Assembly: GCA_020073445.1 (NCBI GenBank)
Contig: JAIQFE010000033.1
Span: 1 to 64,000, forward strand
Direction: 5' to 3'
Source of the DNA: Terriglobia bacterium
GTDB lineage: Bacteria; Acidobacteriota; Terriglobia; Bryobacterales; Bryobacteraceae
Length of the DNA stretch: 64,000 bases
Below are positions 1 through 7,796 of this stretch, piece by piece; position 1 is the first letter of the stretch; every line of letters begins with the position of its first letter. The notes below the pieces were generated by a model. That model was not told the DNA's origin and ran no database searches. It worked only from the letters and a program-made list of their open reading frames with translations. The position numbers and the translations under genes were made by a program.

Positions 1-177
1 AACGTGAAGCGTTGGCGGACGGGCGATCAGATCGAGCGATGGGTTGGCTCAGGGTTGCTCGTCGCCGAGCGGCACTTCCGCAGGGTGATCGGTCATCGCC
101 AGATTCCGTTGTTGCTGTCCTCGATGGCTAACGCCGTTTCCAAGAAACCGATTGCGAAAGGAGCCGCCGTCGCGTAG
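1..177 (+). CDS. 3' end of an IS256-type transposase (partial)
   Basis: The open frame enters from the left edge and stops at TAG 175-177. The 58 visible residues contain RWRTGDQIERWVGSGLLVAE followed by FRRVIGHRQIPLL, which resembles the C-terminus of IS256-type (mutator family) transposases, where a W-x-GD-x-x-x-RW helix is followed by F-R-R-x-x-G-x-x-x-x-P. The catalytic DDE residues would lie outside the window, so activity cannot be judged. No terminal inverted repeat was recognised in the following 200 bases. The family assignment rests on recall of the C-terminal pattern only. Confidence 0.65.
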   Translation, partial: NVKRWRTGDQIERWVGSGLLVAERHFRRVIGHRQIPLLLSSMANAVSKKPIAKGAAVA

Positions 178-204
178 CCTATGAGGATCGAGAGTCGCTA
201 ACTT

Positions 205-393
205 TCAACGGAGTTCCGGGCAATCTCCGTAGGCCAGATAGCCCGTGATAACGACAGCAATCACGCTCACCCACATCGGGATTGAAGTATTTTGAATAAC
301 TATCGAGGCGCCGAAAGCGATTCGCAGCACGTGAGCGAGAGCAAGCAACAGAAAAAACACCCCGGCAACCAGCGAAAATGTCTTCTGGCGCAT
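205..393 (-). CDS. small two-helix membrane protein
   Basis: A 62-residue protein beginning MRQKTFSLVAG. It has two hydrophobic helices (about residues 6-27 and 38-56) and little else, so it should sit in the inner membrane. A GGAGGT ribosome-binding site (398-403 on the complement) lies four bases before the ATG at 393, so this start is preferred to the in-frame ATG at 405, which overlaps the site. Small proteins with this pattern (basic start, HVLRIAFG after helix 1, two helices) are common and uncharacterised in Acidobacteria. The function is unknown. It stands alone between the transposase tail and a broken ankyrin gene. Confidence 0.65.
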   Translation of the reverse strand: MRQKTFSLVAGVFFLLLALAHVLRIAFGASIVIQNTSIPMWVSVIAVVITGYLAYGDCPELR

Positions 394-541
394 CACTACC
401 TCCATTCTTTTCCAGCCGTAGTGTACACCTCCCGCACCCGCCCCAAAATACTTGTCTCTATAGTCTCCCTAGTCTCTATCGCCCCAAGCACCGAGTATCC
501 CGTCGCAATCCGCCGCCGTCTCAAGAACTGAGGGGACAGCC

Positions 542-913
542 GTGGCAGACAATTTCGCGGGCAAAATTGCATCCTTGGGACTCATTGGTGGATTGTTCGT
601 AGAAATGGGGAGCGTGCGTGGCGCGGATAAGCTCCAAAGGAGGATTGACCAAGGGCTCGATGTGAACCTCACGGACCACACGGGACGGACGCTCCTCATG
701 TAGGCCGTACATTTTGCTTCGACCTCTACGCCCGGCACGCTGCGGCGCAGAATGGTGGCGGGCATCTGCTGCCTCCTCTGCAACTTCGCTCACGTGAATA
801 TCGCCGATGAGCGGGGCGACACGGCTCTCAGCCTGGCGCTCCGGTTCCGCCAAGAAGATCTCGCCATGCTGCTCCTCGAACACAACGCCAACTTCCCCTC
901 CAGCATCAACTAA
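542..913 (+). pseudogene. ankyrin-repeat protein, broken by an in-frame stop
   Basis: Reading from GTG 542 gives an ankyrin-like protein: LQRRIDQGLDVNLTDHTGRT, then an amber stop at 701-703, then in the same frame a further repeat (FAHVNIADERGDTALSLALR and AMLLLEHNA) ending at TAA 911-913. Both halves fit the ankyrin pattern (GADVN, DxxGxTALxxA, LLLExxA). The stop replaces what would be the codon before an Ala at the start of a helix, for example CAG to TAG. A short protein up to residue 53 could still be made. Alternatives are stop-codon read-through or a sequencing error, but the neighbouring debris makes decay more likely. Confidence 0.6.
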
Positions 914-1814
914 GCGCCCAAGACCCAGCTCGTGATTCGATGCCTGACGGCGATGGCAGGCTGCTCGATCATTCGCTCATTCTTTGGAATCCGACGATCT
1001 TCTCCGGCATCCAGCGTTTCCCGCAATCGCCCCGGCAGCCCTCCAGCAGTTCTACGAAAAGATGGTCGAGCTGGACGTGCCCGCGATGGTACACGGTCAG
1101 TTCCTCCTGTCGCCCGGACCTCAACCAGAACGGGGCACACTACATCAACGTGGACACGACGATGTTCATTTGCGCCTGGAAGATTGTCTCCTCTTTGGCG
1201 CGGCACGCGTTCCTCTTCAGTACGGCATCGCAGGTGTTTACGGCCTGCAGTTCCGGCGCGTCATGCTGACCGAAGCACGTACCGCCACAGCGATCTCGAA
1301 CTGGCCTCCCGCCCTCCTTCTTCCTGTGGAGCAGTATCCCCGACGATTACCCCAGGTCGCCGATTATCTTGAAACCGTCCGCAAAATCGAACGGCGTCTA
1401 CAACATCACTTTCCGGTGGACGCCGAGTACAACGTCAATCCCACCACCCATTTACCGACCGACTATGCCGCTTACGGCTTTGACAACATTGTCACCGTGG
1501 CCGACTGGACGAATCCTCACGCCAAAGATGGCGGCGGCGATAAGAACCGCAAGATCGGCGAGGGCCACCACATCCACGCTATTGATCCAAAAGGGACTTC
1601 CGGACCTCGAATTTCTGGGGTTTTGGGGCGTTTTTGACCGACAGACTGCAATCGGCGGCCCGGCCCGGATTGGGTACCCGCCGTCCAGGCGGCCCTAACC
1701 CGCTTGACGTGTGGTAATCTCTAAATCGTCCTTTCCTTAGTGAATCCCCTCGATGACGATCGCGAAGGGACGTGTGTCTGCGCTCGTCTCCAGTCGTGAT
1801 GAACGGGAGGGACC
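914..1814. other. gene debris without an intact gene
   Basis: About 900 bases with frames that look coding for short stretches but switch phase. Near 940 a frame reads MPDGDGRLLDHSLIL, and near 1355 another reads DYLETVRKIERRL. Both resemble, out of order, pieces of DUF1552-type proteins of Acidobacteria and Planctomycetes. Further pieces (1130-1190 NQNGAHYINVDTT, and 1440-1600 with YGFDNIVTVADWTNP) are unassigned. A 217-residue frame (984-1637) exists but its composition changes along its length. I read the region as scrambled gene remnants, and the DUF1552 link is weak. Confidence 0.3.
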
Positions 1815-2192
1815 ATGCTGGCACAGGCTGTTAGAACAAATCACGGACGCGCGGAGCGGATCAAGGTTCAGAGCGCCCTCAACCCACTCCTCTGGCTCTG
1901 TGCCATCGCAACGCCGATGTGTTTCACGGCAGCGTACTTCTTCATCCGCGTGAACGCGCCGCCCGGAGTGCCGTGGCTGCTCGTCGGCGTAGGAATCACG
2001 CCCATCGTGATCACCTGTCTTGCCTTCGCCGGATTTGCGATCTTCAGTCCGGAGCGGCTCCAGTCCGAGGCCTACCAGCTCCAGCATGAGGCGCTTAAAC
2101 TCATAGAGAAGAGCGGCACCCCGCTCAAGATAGCGCCAGTCTCGATCGAAGCCATCACCACACTGACGGGCGGACTGCGAACAGGTAGCTAA
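1815..2192 (+). CDS. two-helix membrane protein of unknown function
   Basis: A 125-residue protein starting MLAQAVRTNHG, with GGGAGG placed four bases before the ATG. Two hydrophobic segments (about residues 25-45 and 54-76) are followed by a soluble C-terminal tail with ERLQSEAYQLQHEALKLIEK. It is probably an inner-membrane protein with a cytoplasmic tail. Similar small proteins occur next to phage or island genes, but I cannot name a family. The opposite strand has a longer open frame, rejected because it lacks a convincing start and this strand has the hydrophobic pattern and ribosome-binding site. Confidence 0.55.
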   Translation: MLAQAVRTNHGRAERIKVQSALNPLLWLCAIATPMCFTAAYFFIRVNAPPGVPWLLVGVGITPIVITCLAFAGFAIFSPERLQSEAYQLQHEALKLIEKSGTPLKIAPVSIEAITTLTGGLRTGS

Positions 2193-2283
2193 CCGACAAA
2201 CTACCGCCGCAATCATTGACAAATCCCGCCCATCTGCCTTACTGACGCTGCGTGCTTTCTCTCAGGAGCTCGCCCCCGAGTTT

Positions 2284-2517
2284 TTGCGCAAGACCATTCT
2301 TGATACGGAAGCCCGTGATCTACTAGACCCGGTCGCGAATCATTTTGGAACGCTAAATGAAGCGGCGAGATTGACCGACGAAGACAGGAAGCGTCTGAAG
2401 GAATGCTACCTTGCGGAAGTGTTTAAGCCGAGATTCATAGTGCTTCTTGAACGGCACTTCCCCGAACTATTCGGCGGCAGCGAACCAACCATTGAGGAGC
2501 TAATCCAAAAGTTCTAG
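2284..2517 (+). CDS. small hypothetical protein
   Basis: A 77-residue acidic protein if the TTG at 2284 is the start. The frame stays open upstream to about 2182 and reads naturally there (SALLTLRAFSQELAPEFLRK), so the true start may lie further left at a rare codon. No membrane segment, signal or known motif is seen. The C-terminal part is helical and charged (FIVLLERHFPELFGG, EPTIEELIQ). It is followed 19 bases later by a rho-independent terminator (2537-2559), which supports a real transcription unit. Confidence 0.45.
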   Translation: MRKTILDTEARDLLDPVANHFGTLNEAARLTDEDRKRLKECYLAEVFKPRFIVLLERHFPELFGGSEPTIEELIQKF

Positions 2518-2536
2518 CAGGATCACCGCCCAACCC

Positions 2537-2559
2537 CGACCGCTCCCCGCGGTCGTTTT
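2537..2559 (+). terminator. rho-independent terminator, copy 1 of a repeated element
   Basis: The arms CGACCGC (2537-2543) and GCGGTCG (2549-2555) enclose a five-base loop and are followed by TTTTC. The same stem, T-run and following CATTTCCAC recur at 3807. It ends the small gene 2284-2517. Confidence 0.7.
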
Positions 2560-2581
2560 CATTTCCACTTTGCCGGAACTG

Positions 2582-2815
2582 TTAGTGTTTGGAAACGTCA
2601 GTAGGTGGCTGAGTTGGTTGCCCCGAATTTCGGTAGACTCCCCGGAGAGTCCGTTTCGTAGTTTTCCTGTATTCCACAACCTCCTCGACCTCCTCCACGA
2701 CTTCTTCGGATCGCTCCTGCACCGCTTTCGAGGTGCCACGCAATTTAGCGACGAACTTCTTACACGCTTTTGCGATGAGGTCGGCCAGTAACGGAGGCCA
2801 GAGGTGTTCAATCAT
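2582..2815 (-). CDS. small charged hypothetical protein
   Basis: A 77-residue protein beginning MIEHLWPPLLADLIAKACKK. A GAGGTG site lies about five bases before the ATG at 2815. An in-frame GTG at 2827 is possible but overlaps this site. The middle (about residues 30-52) is a run of Glu/Val/Arg typical of a coiled coil (RSEEVVEEVEEVVE). The tail is polar. No family recognised. It lies just downstream of the excisionase-like gene on the same strand, 48 bases away, so the two may be cotranscribed. Confidence 0.5.
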   Translation of the reverse strand: MIEHLWPPLLADLIAKACKKFVAKLRGTSKAVQERSEEVVEEVEEVVEYRKTTKRTLRGVYRNSGQPTQPPTDVSKH

Positions 2816-2863
2816 AGGGCACCTCACTCAAAGTTTGGACGATATCCCCAGCTAGGTTGGTGA

Positions 2864-3088
2864 TCAAATGTCACCTCCCCCAAGCTGTTGGCGGTTCTCC
2901 CGTTCCGTTACGTAGGCTTCGATTGCGCTCGCCCTGAAGCGCCATAGCTTTTTGCCCACTTTGAGTGTTCCGCGCCCAAACTCGCCGGCTGCAGCCCACG
3001 CTCTGATAGTCCGTTCGGTAACACCAAGTATTAGAGCTACCGCATGTGAATCCAGTAGCCTTTCAGGGGCGGGATATCTCAGTTCCAA
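2864..3088 (-). CDS. excisionase-like helix-turn-helix DNA-binding protein
   Basis: 74 residues, one MerR/AlpA-type winged helix domain: LLDSHAVALILGVTERTIRA (about residues 11-30) is the helix-turn-helix, followed by KVGKKLWRFRASAIEAYV, the usual wing and closing helix of excisionase (Xis) domains. The start is TTG at 3088, fixed by GAGGAG at 3095-3100, six bases upstream. Such proteins bind att or promoter DNA of mobile elements. A perfect 10-bp inverted repeat (3127-3151) lies 38 bases upstream and is a candidate operator. No integrase is next to it here, so the element it came from may be decayed. Confidence 0.8.
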   Translation of the reverse strand: MELRYPAPERLLDSHAVALILGVTERTIRAWAAAGEFGRGTLKVGKKLWRFRASAIEAYVTERENRQQLGGGDI

Positions 3089-3126
3089 AGTATGCCTCCT
3101 CGCTCGAAGAGGCCCTTTGGAATTTA

Positions 3127-3151
3127 CTAGTTAGCCGGAATGGCTAACTAG
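3127..3151. promoter_or_regulatory. perfect 10-bp inverted repeat, candidate operator
   Basis: CTAGTTAGCC (3127-3136), five-base spacer GGAAT, then GGCTAACTAG (3142-3151). It sits in the leader of the HTH gene 2864-3088 and just beyond a terminator of the upstream gene, as expected for an autoregulatory operator. It has no T-run, so it is not itself a good terminator. Confidence 0.5.
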
Positions 3152-3623
3152 CAAAAAAAAGACCTCTCAACCCTATCGGGGTTGAAAGGTCTTGGCTGGT
3201 CGCCAAATTGGATGTGGTCAATCTTTCTACAAAGCCGCTGGAGTACGGCGTGGGCATTGTCACGTTGTGTGAATGCGGCAAGTCCACAGATGTGTTTAAG
3301 GGGGCGGCGATTTGGGTCGGAAGGCCGTTCGTGGAACCGAAGATGAGCCTATTGAGTAACAGTGCAGTCCCAATAACTAGCAGCTTCCCGACGTTCAAGT
3401 CGGCGATAAGCAGTTTCGCCTGGAGCTGCAGGCGCCGGTAGAACGTGGGTATTACAGTGTCGGATGCTAGGAAGGCGAATGTCACAAAAACTAGCGCGAA
3501 GCCGACGCTGCCCAGAACGTAAGCGATATGCTTCTTGCGCTTCATCCGCCAGCGCAGGAGGATGCTCATCAAGACTCCCACAACAATGAGCGACTGGAGT
3601 AGGATCAATGGCAAGTACTGCAT
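3144..3623 (-). CDS. membrane protein of unknown function, 3' end overlapping a terminator
   Basis: 159 residues starting MQYLPLILLQSLIVVGVLMS. Three hydrophobic helices (about 3-22, 33-54, 76-95) are followed by a polar tail of about 60 residues. An inner-membrane protein without recognised family. No clear ribosome-binding site precedes the ATG. Oddly, the last 16 codons run through a strong terminator hairpin and its T-run (3153-3192), and the stop codon TAG (3144-3146) lies inside the palindrome beyond it. A transcript ended at the T-run would lack a stop. Either the terminator is leaky, the frame is shifted, or the C-terminal tail is not real. Confidence 0.5.
   Translation of the reverse strand: MQYLPLILLQSLIVVGVLMSILLRWRMKRKKHIAYVLGSVGFALVFVTFAFLASDTVIPTFYRRLQLQAKLLIADLNVGKLLVIGTALLLNRLIFGSTNGLPTQIAAPLNTSVDLPHSHNVTMPTPYSSGFVERLTTSNLATSQDLSTPIGLRGLFFAS
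3153..3192 (-). terminator. strong rho-independent terminator
   Basis: On the complement a 14-bp stem with one mismatch (3160-3173 with 3179-3192) and a five-base loop is followed directly by eight Ts (3153-3160). It should end transcription of the membrane-protein gene and insulate the HTH gene. Confidence 0.8.
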
Positions 3624-3806
3624 ACGCAGAAACGGTAGCGAATATCTCTCGCGAGATTTTGAGTCAAACGCATATTCATCTTACGCTACCCAGAATTATT
3701 CTATACCCGAACACCACGCAGATTCCAGAAAAAACGTGCGTCCCCAGTCTCCCCAAATTCCGGAAAGGCTCCTTCCTGATACACCTTCAACGAGTTAGTT
3801 CCCCTC

Positions 3807-3828
3807 CGACCGCGGATGCGGTCGTTTT
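3807..3828 (+). terminator. rho-independent terminator, copy 2 of a repeated element
   Basis: The stem CGACCGC/GCGGTCG (3807-3813, 3818-3824) with a four-base loop is followed by TTTTCATTTCCAC, nearly identical to 2537-2568. No convincing + strand gene ends before it, so this copy looks orphaned. Confidence 0.6.
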
Positions 3829-3867
3829 CATTTCCACCTTGCGGAACCCGTATTAGAGCTCGCCGGG

Positions 3868-4107
3868 CTACGCCGCTGGCGGAAGCGCCTTCCGAGTTGG
3901 CGCGGGCAGCGCGGTGACCGCGTTTGCCGACCGCTGGCCCTGCGGCCCCACCCCAGCCGCGCCGCCGCTGTTCCGTAACGCCTCTACCTCCCGAACTGCT
4001 TCGCCGGTCATGTACCCCCCCAGGTGCAGCATGCTGAACAATAAAAGTCCGTGTGTAACTCGTGACAGCGCGCCTGACCAAAACAGCTCAGCGTTCCACA
4101 ACCACAT
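3868..4107 (-). CDS. small hypothetical protein with one membrane helix
   Basis: 79 residues beginning MWLWNAELFWSGALSR, with a hydrophobic stretch at about residues 16-33 (THGLLLFSMLHLGGYM) and an Ala/Pro-rich tail. It begins 21 bases after the stop of the gene at 4129-4527 on the same strand, so the two probably form a small operon. No family recognised. The ribosome-binding site is weak (GAAGAAG). Confidence 0.4.
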   Translation of the reverse strand: MWLWNAELFWSGALSRVTHGLLLFSMLHLGGYMTGEAVREVEALRNSGGAAGVGPQGQRSANAVTALPAPTRKALPPAA

Positions 4108-4128
4108 TTCCCATACTTCTTCACCGCG

Positions 4129-4527
4129 CTAGGGACAAGGCACTGAAAAGGCCATAGTCCCGCTCACGCGGTCCATGGCGCTCTGGCCGACTACCCCACC
4201 CGGCTCTGCCATTGCCTGCACCGCTTCTTCGTCCGAGATTTTCCTTGCGCGGACGGCCTTCCAGGTCTCGGCATCCTGCTGGACCAGGAGGATTGCAAAC
4301 CAAGCCCGATGCTTGTTACACCGGGCGATCACGCACGCTTCTTCCAACTCTGGCGCGGCCTCCAGCAGCCACGGTAATGGCCGTCGCGGCCCCTTGAGTA
4401 TCTGCCCCGGCCTCGGAACTCCGGCATTGGGCGAAGGCGGAATTGCCTTCGGCTGCCCGGCCGCACCCGTGGCCGGAGATTGTTCTTGAGAAGGCTGAGT
4501 AGAACTACCCAGCAGTTTGGACTGCAT
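4129..4527 (-). CDS. hypothetical cytoplasmic protein
   Basis: 132 residues. The first 45 are Pro/Gln/Ser-rich and look disordered. The rest has a compact pattern (EEACVIARCNKHRAWFAILL, then DAETWKAVRARKISDEEAVQ) suggesting a small alpha/beta fold. A G-rich stretch (GGGGGGG) lies a few bases before the ATG at 4527. No signal peptide and no known motif. It precedes the small membrane protein 3868-4107. Confidence 0.5.
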   Translation of the reverse strand: MQSKLLGSSTQPSQEQSPATGAAGQPKAIPPSPNAGVPRPGQILKGPRRPLPWLLEAAPELEEACVIARCNKHRAWFAILLVQQDAETWKAVRARKISDEEAVQAMAEPGGVVGQSAMDRVSGTMAFSVPCP

Positions 4528-4747
4528 GTCCCCCCCGCTGCAACTGCAACTACAAAAGGATCAATGCACCCGCAGTATACCAAAGCGCCCTTCCTCAGGG
4601 CGCCCGTAGATCTTAGCTGTTCGCTCTCCTTCTGGGCGTGAGTTTAGAGTATTATCACGGTGGGAGGCCCAGATGACCAAACTTTTGTTCCTCCCTCAGA
4701 CACTCTGTCGCGCTTGTTTCCCTATGGGAATATGATCCGTGTTTACG

Positions 4748-4858
4748 ATGACCCCACATGTTTACGATGCGACAGGGGACCTGCTTCGGGAGGGAGAACC
4801 TTTACGGTCGGGCGTGACTGGCCGAAGTAAGGTGGGTCAAAAAATCCTGAACGCCTAA
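4748..4858 (+). CDS. possible 36-residue protein
   Basis: ATG 4748 to TAA 4856-4858 reads MTPHVYDATGDLLREGEPLR and continues for 16 residues. A strong hairpin begins five bases after the stop. The start of the frame overlaps a short direct repeat (GTTTACGATG at 4741 and 4760). With no ribosome-binding site this is only a candidate. Confidence 0.25.
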   Translation: MTPHVYDATGDLLREGEPLRSGVTGRSKVGQKILNA

Positions 4859-4863
4859 CAGGT

Positions 4864-4888
4864 AAGGGAGCCGAATTTCGGCTCCCTT
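4864..4888. terminator. hairpin between convergent units
   Basis: An 11-bp perfect stem, AAGGGAGCCGA (4864-4874) with TCGGCTCCCTT (4878-4888). It lies between the small + frame and the 3' end of the - strand gene 4934-5656. The T-run is poor on both sides, so it may act in both directions weakly. Confidence 0.6.
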
Positions 4889-4933
4889 ATAAATTCAGCT
4901 AGCCGTGCCCGGCCCACAGCGCTCGGCGTTCGT

Positions 4934-5656
4934 TTAGACCGACTTTGCGTAAGCCTCAATAAGCAAACGGGCGCGTGCATGACACTCCTGGTTGCTCAAG
5001 AGCTGCCGTGCCGGCGTCCGCGCATGCCGAGTGAGTTGGGTGGTCTCCATAACGTCAACCACATATTTCTCAGGCTGGTTGGCAAGCTGCGCCAGCTTGC
5101 CGCGTCCGCCGACGGCATGACTAAGCTCTTCCAGCGCTTTATAGACGCCATATAGCGGGCGGTCATCGTCGAGCACCTCTTCGCTGTAGTACCTCAGTGC
5201 CTTTGCTAACGCTGGGTTCCGTTGCGATTTCTCCACCAGTGAAGAATACGTGGACAGCTTGGCGCTGTCGTAGGCCGGAGTCACGATGAAGGCCTTGCCC
5301 TGGATGGTTGCTTGCGAAACGCGAATGTCGGCGGTCACCTTGACCGTATCGCTGACCTCGATCCCGATCGCCTTCGTGCCGTTAGACTTAATCTCCCATG
5401 ATTGGTTGAGATCTGCGACATGGCGAACGCCGTGCTCGGCGCTGAACCATTCCAGATACTGCCAGACAATCTCCCTCGCGCGGTCGGTGTCGGCCTTGTC
5501 CTCAAAACCGATCGCAATAACACCATCCTCCATCTCGATGGGAAAGCCTTCGGACGCAAACGATTCGTTCTTGCCTTTGAACGGGCCGGGAGGGACAATG
5601 GCGCCCCGCAGACCATATTTCGTGTTCATAAGGAGACTATAGGACGATACTGCCAT
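4934..5656 (-). CDS. hypothetical protein, 240 residues
   Basis: A soluble protein starting MAVSSYSLLMNTKYGLRG. There is no signal peptide or membrane helix. The N-terminal half reads as a beta-rich domain (residues 20-130, with GVIAIGFEDKADTDRAREIV and an ITVDTAKAFIVTPAYD-like strand pattern). The C-terminal 100 residues are helical (LRYYSEEVLDDDRPLYGVYK, then KALEELSHAVGGRGKLAQLA). The helical tail resembles a family of unknown-function bacterial proteins that I cannot name. It is monocistronic. The in-frame ATG at residue 10 is an alternative start. Confidence 0.6.
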   Translation of the reverse strand: MAVSSYSLLMNTKYGLRGAIVPPGPFKGKNESFASEGFPIEMEDGVIAIGFEDKADTDRAREIVWQYLEWFSAEHGVRHVADLNQSWEIKSNGTKAIGIEVSDTVKVTADIRVSQATIQGKAFIVTPAYDSAKLSTYSSLVEKSQRNPALAKALRYYSEEVLDDDRPLYGVYKALEELSHAVGGRGKLAQLANQPEKYVVDVMETTQLTRHARTPARQLLSNQECHARARLLIEAYAKSV

Positions 5657-6205
5657 CCTCGACTATAAGCCAGAGGCAGGAAAGAGAAGCATGCCCACGT
5701 GCAGTTGCCCATCACGTGGAGAGTCAGGCTGCCTCGGTACGCATTTGCTCGCTAAACGGCACAGCAACGGCAATCGCTGCTGCACCCATGGGCACAGCCG
5801 TCAGCCAGAGTCGCACCCGGCGTCCGCGGTTTGGTAGCTCGGCTTGGTGGAATATACCAGCCTGATCGGAGACTCCAAGAGAGGAAGCAAATCGAGGAAT
5901 GTAGCAGAGTGCCCAGGTTCCGAAATGGTCGAACATCACGACGGTCTGTGAACCCCATAGGCAAATCTGGGTTGGGCACCCTCGTATCAAGAAACCTGAA
6001 CCACGGTGCGCATGATCTTTCTGCACTCGACAGAATCCTATTGAGTTAGACGGCGCTGAACACAACCGGAATACTCGCGGCGTCATATTCCGTTAGAAAG
6101 GCAACGGGGACGATCGTGCTCTTTAAGCACTTTTAGAATTCGAAATACGCTCGTGCACCGCGGTTTATACATAGCGAACGATGCGCCGCTTTACGTGCGC
6201 CGCCT
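5657..6205. other. stretch without a confident gene
   Basis: About 550 bases. A - strand frame (5724-6086) ends in RRVRLWLTAVPMGAAAIAVA, which looks like a membrane-helix remnant, but the remainder has unusual composition and no start signal. Probably spacer or decayed gene. Confidence 0.3.
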
Positions 6206-7795
6206 TTAGAACTTAATAGTTATTCCATTCTGCACGACGACCACTCGTTCAAAGTTCGGGGGTAAAGAGCCGAGCTTCAGTGTCGATGTCAGCGCGTAGT
6301 GGCCGGCGTCGTCTAGTGCAATGCTGAGATCAACTTCGCCGGAAGGCCGCCAGCCCTGGACAGTTGTTCCGTATATGATTTTTGTTGCTGCGCCAGTTGC
6401 GTCGAAGCCGTCCCTCTCCCGATAGACCTGTTCAGTCGCGAACAAGTATCTTGCTGTGCCGGAGAGGTTCAGCGTCACGAATCGGCTGAATTCAAGGGAG
6501 AGACTTACTTTGGGATAGATGCGAGAAATCGAGTAGCCGGGCACTGTGATTTTCGATGTCCCCACCGAGGCTTTAGCCGTTTCGTCGGAGATTTGGGAAC
6601 CGGCTTCGACGCCGGTATAAAATCGCGAACGATACCCGAAGAAGGCTTTCGTGGCGTCTTGCGGCTCAAGTTGAGCGCTGGTCGTTTTCTCCTTTAGGTA
6701 CCGGAGGAAATTTTGCTGCTTCAGAGAATTGTCAGTTCCCGCGGCGAACCATTGCGTCTCGCTCGCGAAGAGAGCGTTTTTGTGAATCAATGCGTAGTTC
6801 GTCTCGTAGATGAACCCTATCGTCGGATCGATGCCCTGAATCGCGCCCCATTTTTCTGTTCGGATGAAGCGTCCGAAGCCGGGTCCGAGCTGAATGATGT
6901 CGTTGGTTTTGACTTTGCCGATTGCACCGCCTTGACCGACGTCGGCGGTGGCGGTGGGACGAAATTGAATGTCCTTCCAACTACGGATCCCGAATACTGG
7001 CGCGACTTTGCCGTTCAAGATGAAAACGGGCTTGGAATTCACACCCGCCTGAGAAAGGAAGTTTGCGTAGAAGATGGAATCGTCCTTGCCTTTGGGCGAG
7101 CTTGCGGGAGCCAGGCGTTTCTTGAGTTTGATAACGACCTGGTCACCGAAGATGGTTTTGAGTCCTGTCAACTTGAATCTAGAGTTGAGCTGCTTGGATT
7201 CGTCCTGCTCGTCGAAGGTGAGGCGCAGGGTGCCATAATCCGAGACGCTGACATCTGCGGGGCGGGCCTGCGGATAGACTGTCGCGTGATGCGAAACGAA
7301 GATTCCCGGGGCATCTTCAGACGCGAAATCGAGCTGCTTCGTGGTGGATAGATCGAACTCAACGGGAGAGCCGAGCCAGAGCTCACCGCCGTAGCGGTAG
7401 CTGGTCGGTGTCTGTCGAATGGGTGGTGCGATGGTTGCGTTTGGCTTGGTAGAGAAGCGGAAATAGGCGGTGTCGAATGGAGTACCGCCCGCAGATCCCG
7501 AGATCCGCATTTCGTAGTCGGTGTTGCCTTTGAGAGGGGTTCCTAGGTCGACGATAAGGAACTTGAACTCAGCCGTCGAGACCGTTCCTGACGATACAGA
7601 TTCTCCCGTGGCGTTTCCATTGGTCACGATAAAGATCGAAACGGTGCTTGCAAAAGTATTTACAGATTGTGTGCAATCAATCGCCACTCTTTTGTCCGTC
7701 ACCACGTGATAGCTGGTCAGCTGACAGGGGATGTCGGCCGCGGAGGTCACGAATGGCAGGAGGAACATCCATGGGGAGGTGATGCGAAAGGGCAC
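6206..7795 (-). CDS. secreted or outer-membrane protein of unknown function
   Basis: 529 residues with an N-terminal signal (MPFRITSPWMFLLPFVTSAA). The rest is beta-rich. Residues 25-115 form an immunoglobulin-like region and residues 270-529 alternate polar and hydrophobic strands. The chain ends in Phe (GITIKF), as do many outer-membrane barrel proteins. This suggests an outer-membrane location, though no named family was recognised. Translation starts at GTG 7795, one base after the stop of the 142-residue gene at 7797-8225, so the two are translationally coupled. No enzymatic motif was seen. Confidence 0.65.
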   Translation of the reverse strand: MPFRITSPWMFLLPFVTSAADIPCQLTSYHVVTDKRVAIDCTQSVNTFASTVSIFIVTNGNATGESVSSGTVSTAEFKFLIVDLGTPLKGNTDYEMRISGSAGGTPFDTAYFRFSTKPNATIAPPIRQTPTSYRYGGELWLGSPVEFDLSTTKQLDFASEDAPGIFVSHHATVYPQARPADVSVSDYGTLRLTFDEQDESKQLNSRFKLTGLKTIFGDQVVIKLKKRLAPASSPKGKDDSIFYANFLSQAGVNSKPVFILNGKVAPVFGIRSWKDIQFRPTATADVGQGGAIGKVKTNDIIQLGPGFGRFIRTEKWGAIQGIDPTIGFIYETNYALIHKNALFASETQWFAAGTDNSLKQQNFLRYLKEKTTSAQLEPQDATKAFFGYRSRFYTGVEAGSQISDETAKASVGTSKITVPGYSISRIYPKVSLSLEFSRFVTLNLSGTARYLFATEQVYRERDGFDATGAATKIIYGTTVQGWRPSGEVDLSIALDDAGHYALTSTLKLGSLPPNFERVVVVQNGITIKF

Positions 7796-7796
7796 C

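Noticed and set aside
5724-6086. - strand frame of 120 codons ending in a hydrophobic segment
   Set aside because: Composition is not coding-like over most of its length and there is no ribosome-binding site.
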